Notes under the pieces: generated by a model
Seen by the model: the letters and a program-made list of their open reading frames with translations, nothing else
What the model was told of the DNA's origin: nothing
Databases searched by the model: none
Assembly (NCBI GenBank): GCA_015039365.1
Contig: WION01000541.1
Span: forward strand, 1-35,528
Length of the DNA: 35,528 bases
Direction of reading: 5' to 3'
From: Amanita rubescens
Taxonomy: Eukaryota > Basidiomycota > Agaricomycetes > Agaricales > Amanitaceae
Position numbers and translations under genes: made by a program
Part shown: positions 20,740 through 31,213 of the stretch, piece by piece
How positions within the stretch are numbered: the stretch's first letter is position 1
Layout: the number at the start of each line of letters is the position of its first letter

Positions 20740-22196
20740 TCAAACAAAACCAACCAACAGCACTGAGAAACAAGCCATCACAACAGTTGCAGACTCTGCA
20801 CGAATATTCATAGCAACATTCTTGGAGGTAGATGTAGCAGATGCAGCTGTGCCACTTGTAGATCCAGTTGGTTGAGCCCCTGCTGTGACCGTTTGCACGG
20901 CAACAGGAAGTATGCTGACAACATTCCATGAAGCATTTACGTTGGCCGATGTTGAGTTGGGATTAAAAAGCAGATATGAAACAGTTCCCGATGATGATAA
21001 CTGCACCAGTGCCGTTGTAGAAGCAAAATACGTAGCACCGGCATCCTTGACAGTAGGTCCTGCCAACGTTTGCGTGGTATTTGCCTACCAACATCAATGA
21101 AGCTTTGCTGGACTTATGTTTTTCCATGACATACCTCAACATTTATAACGTATGTCGCAGAACCATCCTCCGGGATAAAAGCAAACTGTTGCTGAACCTG
21201 CAGAAGAATTAGATATTGCTACTGTGCTTCATACCCAACATACCCCAACATTCTGGAAGAACGATGTCGCTTGCCCATAGGCATTCGGAAAGTCGCCGTA
21301 AGATTGAGGTTGGGGCTGCAAATAAGAATCTACAAACTGAGCAACTGCATCGATGCACGCGACAAGTGCTTACAGTGGATCACAAAGATATCTGCACTTC
21401 CATTCGGCAGACCGGGAACGTTCAGGAAGTGGACGTGATTTTGCGCGAGGGCCATTACTGGCTGGTAATTTGTGGCAAAGGGTAGTTGCTGAATATAATT
21501 CCAAGGGATGGGAGTCGAGTTAGCCACTTTGAGAAGGCCCATGTTCAAGTTATAGAGATTACCACCCGAGTATGCATCTAAATACGTGGATGTTCGTAAG
21601 ACAAATTTGCTGAGATCAGTTAAATTTGCGTACAGAAATCATTGGTGTCGTGATCGAGAATAGCATCGAATGACGATGGATTGAAGTTTCCCGTAGTCAC
21701 ATTCTGCGTTGTCCAGGATTTCGCGGTGGCATCGTAGATATAAATTGAAGATGGGTTGGACGTGTCGGCACCCATGACGTAGATGGCATTTGTAAACTAC
21801 AGGAAAATGACATGAGGATTGTAAAACGACTTTAGAAGGCAGGCGTACCTCGGAAAGATAACAAGTCGCGTTGGCACCATCGAACGGACTGAATTGACGT
21901 GGCTTTAAGTAATCCCAACCTAGCACCGGGAGGCTGATACTTACGGTCGCCCCGAAGTTGTTATATCCGTTACTTGGCCTGGTAGAAAAAGAAAATCAAT
22001 TTTTTACTTCGCATTCCATTTACAACGACATACCCGATGTCCACGTATCTTGAGTACCGGCATTGTAATCCTTGCCACCGAACCCGAATGCCAATAGGTT
22101 CCAGAAGATGTCGAACGCCACGCAGCCGCTATTTGCAATGGCCACTTGAGGAAAGGAGAGTATGGAAAGTAAAACGAGTGACAGCAAGCGAATCAT
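20740..22196 (-). CDS. Secreted GPI-anchored protein of a fungal family of unknown function (365 aa, 8 exons)
   Basis: Exons: 22196-22034, 21978-21945, 21888-21849, 21796-21634, 21577-21374, 21329-21244, 21197-21135 and 21084-20740. All introns are GT-AG and phases agree throughout. Residues 1-21 form a signal peptide (MIRLLSLVLLSILS...VAIA). The mature part has blades such as NAIYVMGADTSNPSSIYIYD, YQPVMALAQNHVHFL and ATYFASTTALVQL, which suggest a beta-propeller or kelch-like fold. Cys25 and Cys75 are the only cysteines outside the ends and may pair. The C-terminus has a Ser/Thr/Gly-rich stalk and a final hydrophobic segment (VVMACFSVLLVGFV), typical of a GPI signal. I recall homologues widely in Agaricomycetes, all uncharacterised. 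The last nucleotides of the small exons 2 and 3 rest on phase and family similarity. Confidence 0.85.
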
Positions 22197-22252
22197 ATTC
22201 GAATTAGTAGGAGAGCAGAGAAAAGATTGAATAGCGAGGAAAACCTTTGTGC

Positions 22253-22261
22253 TATATATAT
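22253..22261 (-). promoter_or_regulatory. TATA box of the GPI-anchored protein gene
   Basis: The word atatatata lies about 57 bp upstream of the ATG at 22196. On the minus strand it is followed by a C/T-rich stretch (ttttcctcgctattcaatcttttctctgctctcc), a common fungal core-promoter and start-site arrangement. Confidence 0.5.
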
Positions 22262-23285
22262 GCCTTGAACCGTGGGATACCTTGCTTGCAAGGTCTCATG
22301 ACGCCGTCAGCCAGCCATCATCCAGAATTTGGACACTTGTAAACTCAGGTGTTTTATGTATTTTCAGTCGCTATCATCTATGGCATGTTTTTTTCACGTC
22401 AAGAAGAAGTTTTTGCGCCGCTCAAATAGGGCTATTGAGTCACCATCGCTCGTCCAGATTCTTGCATTCTCTGGCTCGGGAATCTCCCTGTCCTACAGAA
22501 GGGGATGGTATGAACCTCAAGGAATCTTGCTCAACTCTGGAACTGACTTGCTTGGCTGCGCAAGACCTAAGTACTCGGTACTATATCCCCACATCGTCTA
22601 AAAGTCGAACAGGGCGATTGGGTATCAACCAGAACATATCGTTCACTGTTCACAGCCCCAAGCGCTGTCCAACGCCCAGGCGGGTTGAGGATTCAAAACC
22701 TCTTCAGAAAAATGGAGTATTGATCAGCTCGTTCTGCAGGAAATCAAGTGCCATACTGAGCCAACTCTTTCAGTACAATTTTGGAGAATCTCTTCGTATT
22801 CTTGAGTCTTTGACCGTCCTCGGCTTCGCAATAGTTCGCAACAAACGCCATTCTCTTTCCTTCGTCTACGTCACCATACAACGGTCCTCAAAGGCCTGCC
22901 TGTGTATGTCTGTGCTCCTGTTAGTGCCCGTTGTCCACCAGGCCATTTTGAACTGCAATAGCATTGGATTGGTCAGATTCGCATTACGCGAGGATCGGAA
23001 ATGGTACAGAAAAACAGTGGCTATCTGTGTGGTCCAATCTGTCGTTGAGTTGCAATATATTTCGTCACAAGTCGCTTTGGGGATGCGAAAGTTTCGATCA
23101 GTCTGGAGTTGCCAGTTTGTGAAGTTGGACTTGAGTAAAATAATTCGACGTGTGCCGGCCAGCAATTTCCCCCATGTTAGACAAGGTTCTGTCCGTTCTG
23201 AACTTACTATACCAGCGGTTGTACCAAATTAGATTAATGTCAGTTGGCGGTGTTTGCAGTCTGACTCTTTCTCGCGGTCACCACA
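22262..23285. other. Divergent intergenic region, no gene supported
   Basis: One kilobase lies between the divergent start codons at 22196 (minus) and 23286 (plus). A 327-codon plus-strand reading frame spans most of it, but its translation shows no domain, signal peptide or family resemblance and it overlaps the TATA region of the left gene. I regard it as chance. C/T-rich sequence just before 23286 probably belongs to the eIF4E-type gene's promoter. Confidence 0.5.
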
Positions 23286-24788
23286 ATGAGCTCAGTACCA
23301 CCTAAACCCACTGATACCTCTAAAGCTCCACCCGCCGCCCGTTTCCCCTCTCTCAACCAGCTCGCAGCTCGCATCAACATTTCAAACCCGTCAAGCACTA
23401 CCACCGCGCCTCGCCCAAGATTACCAGCCAATATCCTCAGGACCGGCTCGGCGGCATCGACTACGAGCACGTCGAACCCGTTAAATGCCTCAACGACCAC
23501 GCTTGATTCCATGGCTGTGAACGTCCCGAGCACCCGATCTGGATCTCCGTCGATGTTATCCATATCTCCACCCAAATCTATCACACCTTCCGTCGATTCT
23601 CACCAAGCAGGAGAAAGTGAGGCAGGAGAAGCTGTGGGAGAAGGGGATCCGCTGATGGAGGAACAGCTAGAAAAGCACAACCTTGAAATGCGGCCCGCTG
23701 TGCTAGTACCCAAGAAGCAGAAAGTACCGTTGGGGTACAAAGGCGTTCCTAGCTTGGATGCTATCACAGCTCGCCTGGTGAAGGCCCGGACCCTGAGTAT
23801 CGATGGATCGGCGAGGCCCCCAGAACCGGAGACAGTGGACGACCCGAAAACGCCAGGGGTCAAGATTAAAGCCCCCGAGCATCCACTTCAATACCCATGG
23901 TGTGTATGCATGCCTAACACTGCAGAATGTGCTAACTCAATGACTAGGACAATATACCATGATACCAAACCTAACGTGCCATACACACCTTCCTCGAGCA
24001 ATGCCCCCAGCGCGCCCAACTCCGCCTCCCACTCGACGGACGTAACAGACTACGAAGCCGGATTGACCATCATCGGCGAATTCGACACTGTCGAGTCCTT
24101 CTGCCGCTACTTCAACTGGCTCAAGCCCCCCTCCAAGCTCGAACGCAATTCCAATTACCATCTCTTCAAATCTGGGATCAAACCCATGTGGGAAGATCCT
24201 GCTAACGCCAGTGGCGGCAAGTGGGTGCTGACGATGAAGAATAATCCCACTCTATTGGATAGGTGTTGGAGCTGGCTTGCAATGGCGCTCGTGGGTGAAG
24301 AGTTGGAGGAGGGAGACGATATTTGTGGTGCAGTGGTAAGTTTGAGGTCTAAGGTAGATCGGATCCAGGTGTGGACGAGGAGTAAAGAAGATGTGGAAAA
24401 GTTGAACAGGATTGGCAAGAAACTCGTCAAGTTGTTGGATGTATCCGAGGCAGATGGGATCGGGCTCGAATTTCAGGTGAGACTCGTTCTACAGATTCTG
24501 AAAATTCGCTGATAGTGGAGGATAGTATAACACTGAAGACCGCCCATTACCTAACAAGTTTCTCTCGATACACGCACTACCAAATTCATCTTACCGCTCT
24601 ACCTTTCAGCCATCCAACTCTGGTAGCAATATCTTGGTATGTATGTTTGGTTAGAAGGAATGCACAGGGTACCCTTACATATTGCTCAGCCTTCAACTAA
24701 CAATACTTCCGTGGGTGGGGCATTTGCCAGCTTTGGTGTCGGAATAGGTGCAAGCACCTGGAAGTCTCCCATGAAAAGGACAGTTTAA
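23286..24788 (+). CDS. eIF4E-family cap-binding protein, class II (4EHP/eIF4E2-like), 450 aa
   Basis: Exons: 23286-23899, 23948-24476, 24526-24636 and 24690-24788; the three GT-AG introns are 48-53 bp and in phase. The N-terminal 200 residues are a Ser/Thr/Pro-rich, probably disordered extension. The eIF4E fold runs from about residue 199 (HPLQYPW) to 415. Cap-binding residues: Trp286-Glu287 in IKPMWED match human eIF4E Trp102-Glu103. The Trp56 position is Tyr240 (TDYEAG), the class II signature. YHLFKSGIKPMWEDPAN and CGAVVSLRSK match 4EHP closely. The position of human Trp73, which holds eIF4G and 4E-BPs, is Cys257 (ESFCRYF). It probably binds mRNA caps as a translational repressor or specialised initiation factor rather than replacing eIF4E1. 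Confidence 0.92.
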
Positions 24789-25053
24789 ATAAGTAATTTG
24801 CACCCGAATCGTTCGGCTGTAATGGAATTCTATATTACTATGTATCAATATAGCCTCCTCTGTTTGTTCAACATTGTGTTGCCAAACAGCGGCCAGCTAT
24901 TGTCCCTGTAGAACAATAAGGTCGCCACAGCTGAAAAGCACGATGAAATGGCCAGTGCTCTTTTCATCTTCTTTCAGCCGCTGGTGCTCGGCTTCTGTTT
25001 TACTTCTATCACGACACTTACGGCTTCGTTTCTCAACTTGAAGCGTTCTCGCG

Positions 25054-27862
25054 ATGTACACGAGTATCATTGCATCGATCATTTTAGCACCGTGTATCTT
25101 CACTGCAGGTACTATGCGTAATCTTGCTGTCGGTCTCAACAACGCTAAATGTCTTCAAGCGCAACAGCCTTCCGTCCTTTGCCAACCTGGGCAATGTCTT
25201 GAGGGTTTCTCAAACGTAACTGGTGAGCGCAGTATATTTATGTATATCATTCTCAGGTTTTTACTCATTGTCTAGTCGGTGCTACACTATCTGCTCCGGG
25301 GCTTCCTGTCCAAGTTCGTATTCTTCCCGGACAATATACCTCGAACACCAATCCACAACTTATTCATGACCTGCTGGCATCCTCTACTACATCTCTATCA
25401 TCTTCAATCGGATTTAATGTATCATCAGCAGCTACACTCCCTCTTAATCTCCAGTTACAACCCGGCCTGGCGACATTCACCAAATCGCTCTATTCAGGAA
25501 CAGCTGCTTTCGCTGGCCTACCTTCCTCTCCTGTCGGCAATAATTCCGTCCCATTGAGTGCAGGTTCAATTGCGCTCGCACCGGGCGTATGGGCTGCTTT
25601 GCAGACGGAGTCAAGTCGTATCATTCTATGGAGTTCAGTTCCAGACCTGTCCCAGTTGCCTATAGGTTCTACTACTTCCCTATCTATCGCTGACCTTGAG
25701 TCAAGAGCCTGCTCGCCGCCCTGTTCGGGGTCCGGGGTATGCAGTGCTACTGGAACTTGTCAGTGTCCACAAGGATTCACAGGTGCTTCTTGTGAATCAT
25801 GCGCGTCCGGGTTTTTTGGATCCAAATGCCAACCATGTCCAAGTGGCTGCACTAGTTGTGACGACGGGATCAATGGATCGGGACTGTGCTTGAAACCCGT
25901 CATACAGAACCCACCTTCAAGTTGCAATTGTCTGAATGGTGTTTGCGGATCTAATGGCCAATGTACATGCAACCCTGGCTTCACAACCGCAGCCAATGGA
26001 ACTGCATGTGCGACTTGTTCTTCAGGTTTGTTTCTAACTTCGTCCGGCGATTGTAATGGTAAATGGCCATTTTCATATTACCCTCAATTCTTCCGACTGA
26101 TCCGACAATTAGTGTGCCAATTGGGTTGTTCTCAATGCGAAAATGGATCTGGCACATGTCTCCAGTGTCGGCAAGGCTTCACAAAAGATGCGGCCGACAA
26201 TACCAAGTGTATCCCTCAGCAACAATCCACTAGCACGGGCACCGTCTGTCCTAACGGTAGCTTCAGCAACGGAAGCTCTTGCGAGCCTTGCGTCTCGGCA
26301 TGTCAGAGTTGCAATGGCGGGACGTCAAGCGATTGCACACTTTGTGCGTCTGGTTCTTACACCTTGAATGGTGCCTGCGTGTCGGCCAACAGCAATGGTG
26401 TATGTACCGGCACGAATCTGATTGCAGACAACAACAAGCACGAATGCGATAGTACGTTCACGTACATCATTCAAAGTCAAGTTTCACTCACCTAATGCAA
26501 GGCTGTCCTGCAAAGTGCACGTCGTGCATTATACCTAACTTTAATGCTGCTTCGACCGTAAATGAACTGCAATGCACTGGATGCTTGCCCAGTTTCTTTC
26601 TTTCACAAGGCCAATGCGTCACAGAGTGTCCCGGCGGCACATTTGTTTCTCCGCAAGACAATTTAACTTGTACAGGTATGTCCTATCTACTTTGAAGCGG
26701 GACTTTGAACTTATCAGATCTAGCATGTGATTCGTCATGTAGCTCCTGCTTAAAGTCTTCCACGTTCTGTCTTGCCTGTGCAGGTAACCTTCTGGCTTCG
26801 AACGGAAAGTGCGTTCAGGCGTGTCCGTCCAACACCTTCCAATCGTCTGGCGCATGCCTCACGTGTCATCCTGACTGTACTACGTGTTCTGGTGGTAATT
26901 TCAACCAGTGTAGTAGTTGCCCATCGGATCGTCCGGTTCTCGATAATGGACGCTGCCTCCCAACTTGCGGCCAATTGCAGTTCTTTGACACGACGACATC
27001 CTCTTGTCAATCCTGCGATTCCAGTTGTTCGAGCTGCTCAGGAACAGGGCCGAGTAATTGTCTCGGCTGTGCCAGCACCAGTTCCGTTCTACGTTCTGGC
27101 TCATGCACCACCGCCAATTGTGTAGATAATTCTACTGTTGTTCCTGGCCTAGGTGTTTGCCTTTCCGACTTGATCATCGTTCCTCAAGGTTCACAGACCA
27201 GCTCCTTGCCTCCTCTACCATCCATAACGGGTATCAACGAACCAACGACCGTAGTTGTGCGCCGCCCACTGACATGGTGGGAAATTCTTTTAATGACGCT
27301 CGGTTGTGCTTTTATTTTTGTCGTCTTCCTCTGGTTATGCCGCCGCAAAGCCAAGAAGCGTCGCGCCAAACGCACAGCCGAGTTCGCTGCCAGCAAGGGA
27401 CTCGCTCAGAAACAGAATTGGAGAAGGCGTTTGATTCGTTTCGGAGAGAAGCTATTTGGACGCCCGGAGAACCGAAGAGTACTAATACGTCACCCCAACA
27501 ATCGTGAAAGCGAAAGTATGAAACTTGCCAAAATAAGAGATGCGGAAGAAGCGAGAACCTCCTCTGATGGTCTACTGAAGGACGATGATGACGATATAGT
27601 GAAGATCATCGGATCCTATCGAGAACCGCGATATGATCCTTCCCTATCTCAGGATGACGTACGGCCTCTTAGTGGCATCAGTTCACATGCTGCCCCGTCC
27701 ATTTACTCGCAAGTTACTGGCGCAGCTCGCCGAGGGCCGGACGTTCGACAGCCAGTGAAAGAGCTAACCTCCCGCTTTTCCGATAGCACCCAAAGTTCGT
27801 ATGAGCCTCGTCGCAAGTCTCCGGATCACAAATCCAAGAATCCATTTGCATCGCTTGTGTAA
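25054..27862 (+). CDS. Large cysteine-rich (EGF/furin-like repeat) single-pass membrane protein, 869 aa
   Basis: Exons: 25054-25222, 25276-26058, 26113-26451, 26502-26675 and 26718-27862. The four introns are GT-AG and in phase, and all sit after the first codon base. The N-terminus (MYTSIIASIILAPCIFTAG) looks like a signal peptide. A Ser/Thr-rich region to about residue 205 precedes about 400 residues of Cys-rich repeats: an EGF-like unit (CSPPCSGSGVCSATGTCQCPQGF), then CXXCXXC furin-like units. A transmembrane helix lies at about 676-696 (ILLMTLGCAFIFVVFLWL), followed by a basic stop-transfer (RRKAKKRRAK) and a Ser/Arg-rich cytosolic tail. The layout is that of a cell-surface sensor or adhesion protein. 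No kinase or other enzymatic tail domain is present and the ligand is unknown. Similar proteins are common in Agaricomycetes. Confidence 0.85.
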
Positions 27863-28668
27863 TAGACATGGCCGCAGACATATCTCTTGAATAATGCATA
27901 CACAAGGCGAACTTCTGCATCCCAATATCAGGTCGCATTGACTGACTAGTATACCGTTCGTCACTTCGTCATATAATTAGAACAGTAATTCATATCCATT
28001 CATACATAATATTCAAGACGATCGTGGGTCCATATTTCTATGAGAATCATGTGTATGCGTCAAGCGATGTGAGTGCTCCGAGACTACGGTCCAGTCGCCC
28101 CATAATACCCCGGAACTTGATGGTATATAGGTTGGTATACACCATTTCCAACATCTGTGGACCTCAGTAATCAAGGGGCGCATGGCAGAATCAATGACAC
28201 TTACACATGAAACCGCCCACTCCATATCGTTCCTCTGCTTGCATCTTCTTGTAAATGAGCCAGAATGCGTGGATATGGCCGGGGAAGTACCCCAGGCTGT
28301 CATGTATCAATTCAACATTCGTATCTCCAGGTCGTGGACGTACATAGTCAGGCAGATGTTGATGAGCAAGTCACAGCTACATCCAGTGACTATAGCCGCA
28401 GCGGCTGGAGGGAATAAGATAGCTACCTGATGGCAAGTTAGTAAGTTGTGCGGGCTCCATTGAATTTACGTACAATAATGAGAATAACGTCTGAGGTCTT
28501 AACCATGGATGCAAGCAGGAAGCAAGGAGGCACTGGCGCTTCTGCGGACGAGTCACTTGCAATGTATTACGTCATGCATCTATATCTCTAAGATAAATAA
28601 TTAAATTACAGTATTATATGTAGCTGTACAAGATATACAAAGCTATATGATACAATGTACGTGGTGCA
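27863..28668. other. Convergent intergenic region, no gene seen
   Basis: Between the 3' ends of the cysteine-rich protein gene (plus) and the G-alpha gene (minus). Short reading frames on both strands show no domain or conserved text, and the composition turns AT-rich near 28580-28660. It probably holds both 3' UTRs. Confidence 0.5.
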
Positions 28669-30619
28669 TCAGAGGATACTGCTTTGTGCTAGAAGCTTGA
28701 CCAGCACAATCTCCTGGACTGGAAAAGATGTCAGAACGAATTAAATTCCAGTATTGATGCTGACCTTGAGTGATAACGGATGAAGTAGCATTTGTGTCCT
28801 GCCAACGTTGCCAAAGTATTAGCCAATGCGAAAAATAATCGAGAAGGCTTACGATGGCACAAGTCAGATGAGGATACATTTTTCTTTTCTTTGGGGAATA
28901 TTGCTGGTGAAGCGCAATAAAAACATCTCGTAAATCTGTGCAAGGAATATTATATTCAAATCGTACAGAACAAACCATCCACTTACATCTCGCAACTTGC
29001 TTGGTTTCGTTCGGCCTATCGCTATAGGACGTAATATACCTTGCCAACTGTACCCCCGACTTGAGCTTCGCATCTAAAATATCTAGTTTGTTTAAAAATA
29101 GAATGAGCTCTACGGAAGCGAGGATCTTGTTGGCGCAAATCTGCTCCCATAGCCTCATACTGTCCACCTGGGGAAATATCAATAGTTGTCTCCTGCTCAT
29201 TTTCAAGTTCATACCAAACGGTTTACGCTCTCGTCCTCGGCAAGAGTTTGGTTGAATGCCGATATTGGGGCCAAGAAAATTATAACGTTCACTGTATGAC
29301 ACTCAGTGAGAATGAACCTGTCATCAATTGGACGGTCTAACCATCATCGAAGAATTGTGCCCACGCAGCTGGTTCCGATATGAAAAACTTCCGAAAGAAA
29401 ACAATTCGTAAAAGGGTCTGCGTACCTCTCTGGCTTCGGCTCCCTCCGACGTCATATATCGTCCAATGGCGGGCCTTGTCCGAAACTATCGATGACTAAG
29501 AAGGCTGTCCATCAAAAAGGTCTAGCCCACTTACGCCCGCTTTCCACTTGTATGTGGTGTTCCTCAGGTCCGATGGTTGCCACACGTGCCCGCAATACAT
29601 CGCCTATGGAAATGAATACGAAAACTTGTATATTAGGTGTGCCTCGAGACCTACCTGATGTTGGTTGGTAATTTGCTTCCGTGATGCGCTTTACATCTTC
29701 CAGGAAGCTTATAATTGTCATGTGAATGCATTCCATAGAAACGGTCGGATCCGACTTACAAACCCGGTTGATCCTCTAGGACGATGTCATTTGAGGCCAG
29801 ACATTCCCGGACAGCAGGGTCAGCCCACATATGCAGGATATCATCCGCACAAGCTGCCAAGATCCGTCTATTAGAATCATCCCTGTCGTTCGTATCAGCC
29901 TGTCGTTTGAGTTTAAATAGACCCTTCCATCCCGAGCCTGAGCGCAGCTCAACTTCCGATGGCCGTGATGGATGGTAATGAACTGTCTTCTCAGTGTGAG
30001 GGCCGTGGACAGATCCGGGGATCTTCTTCGCTAGGCTTTCTTCAACGTGACGTAGGGGTGCCAGACGGAGAAGATGTCGTCTAGGGCCATCGCGTTGCAC
30101 AGAAGATTGTGTTGATGTTGAATCCCGGGGACTTCTCGCGCTGTCATTGAGGAGGTTCAAAATAAAGTTGACAGAGCGGACGAGATTGAGGTGAATGACC
30201 GGACACCAAAGGATAACCTACATACACTTGGTGTTGGAGAATATAAGCACGTTAAGCCCGGAGGAGAACGTACTTCTGCTTCGAATGCTTTCGGGGAGAA
30301 ATGGAGCTGAAAGTTCTTTAACACGGTTGATTTTCCAGATTCCGCCTGACCTAAGTAAGGGAAAAAAAGTCAAAAAAAGAACACAACGAGAGCGTGAGGT
30401 AAGAGAAGGGGATGACATACCCAATAAAAGAATTTTTGCGCCGGAATAGTGTTTCTTGAGTTGTTCACGTTCTGCCAAGAGCGCACGGTCAATCGATTCG
30501 CTTACGCGCTTTGCTTCTGCTTCCTCTTCCATGCGCGTGCGCGCCGCTTCTTCGCTCTCATTCACGGGGGGATGCGGAGGCCATGTATTTTTGCGGTTGT
30601 TGGTCTTGAGGGCGGGCAT
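28669..30619 (-). CDS. Divergent heterotrimeric G-protein alpha subunit, 455 aa, 12 exons
   Basis: Exons: 30619-30421, 30350-30274, 30217-29760, 29707-29655, 29603-29535, 29485-29426, 29368-29342, 29291-29215, 29167-28987, 28935-28853, 28798-28765 and 28718-28669. All introns are GT-AG with consistent phase. GTP-binding motifs: G1 GQAESGKS (67-74), switch I RVATIG with Arg269 and Thr272, G3 DVGGSR (297-302), G4 NKLD (366-369) and G5 TCAIDT (425-430). The helical domain is long because of a Ser/Arg-rich insertion in exon 3. The catalytic switch II Gln is Ser301, so GTP hydrolysis is expected to be slow or altered. The N-terminus (MPALK) lacks the MGXXXS myristoylation signal and the C-terminus (AQSSIL) lacks the Cys of Gi/CAAX types. 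It fits the expanded, non-canonical G-alpha group of mushrooms. ATG 30619 is preferred over the in-frame ATG at 30682 because family members begin MPALK-like. Confidence 0.92.
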
Positions 30620-31213
30620 ACTGTGATGACGGCGATGGAGTAAGGTAACCCTAGAAGGAGTAGATACAAGCCAACTTGGCAAGTTGAGTTAGAACGAAAT
30701 TTATTGCCATAAATACATACCCAATGTCAAGATTCGTCCGCATGACCGGTGCCACAACCCCACGCGCGCTAGTTTTTTAGCGTAAATCGAATGAGAATAA
30801 GTAGAGAGCCGATGGTTAGCAGCGCATTCTTGATCGCGCATCTCGCTCACGGCATAATGGACGTAAGTCATCGACCCTTGGCCAATTGGAAGACGACGTG
30901 ACAGCGCGTGTAAGTGCACAACCGTGCCTCTCCGGCATATTTCCTTATGGCCGTAAGGTGGTTATCGACAAAAGAGGATACAACCAGGGCAACATCATGC
31001 TGCTCTTACATTATAAAACTTTGCTATTTTTTGGAAGTTAATATCAACGATAAGTAGCAAACGACGTGGCTAGGAATCTCGGTATTGTCCAGACAAAGGA
31101 CCCCCCCAAAAAGTAAGAAAGGAAAAAAGGAGCAAAACAGTTCAAGATTTCATATATGACACAACCTACACAGGTCGTATAAACAAGTGGAAACGTAGCA
31201 TGCAAAGGTTGGA
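30620..31213. other. Intergenic, no gene seen
   Basis: Upstream region of the G-alpha gene and 3' flank of the LARP gene. It contains a poly-C/poly-A stretch (about 31102-31135) but no supported coding region, tRNA or repeat. Confidence 0.5.

Noticed and set aside
22249..23232. 327-codon open frame on the plus strand
   Set aside because: No domain, signal peptide or family resemblance. It begins within the TATA region of the divergent gene, and no exon extension improves it. Judged a chance open frame in the intergenic region.
23240..24430. Minus-strand ORFs opposite the eIF4E-type gene
   Set aside because: They are shadows of the strongly supported plus-strand coding sequence.
28013..28562. 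Small reading frames on both strands between the convergent genes
   Set aside because: No conserved motif, no splice-consistent extension, and position in the expected 3' UTR space of two genes.
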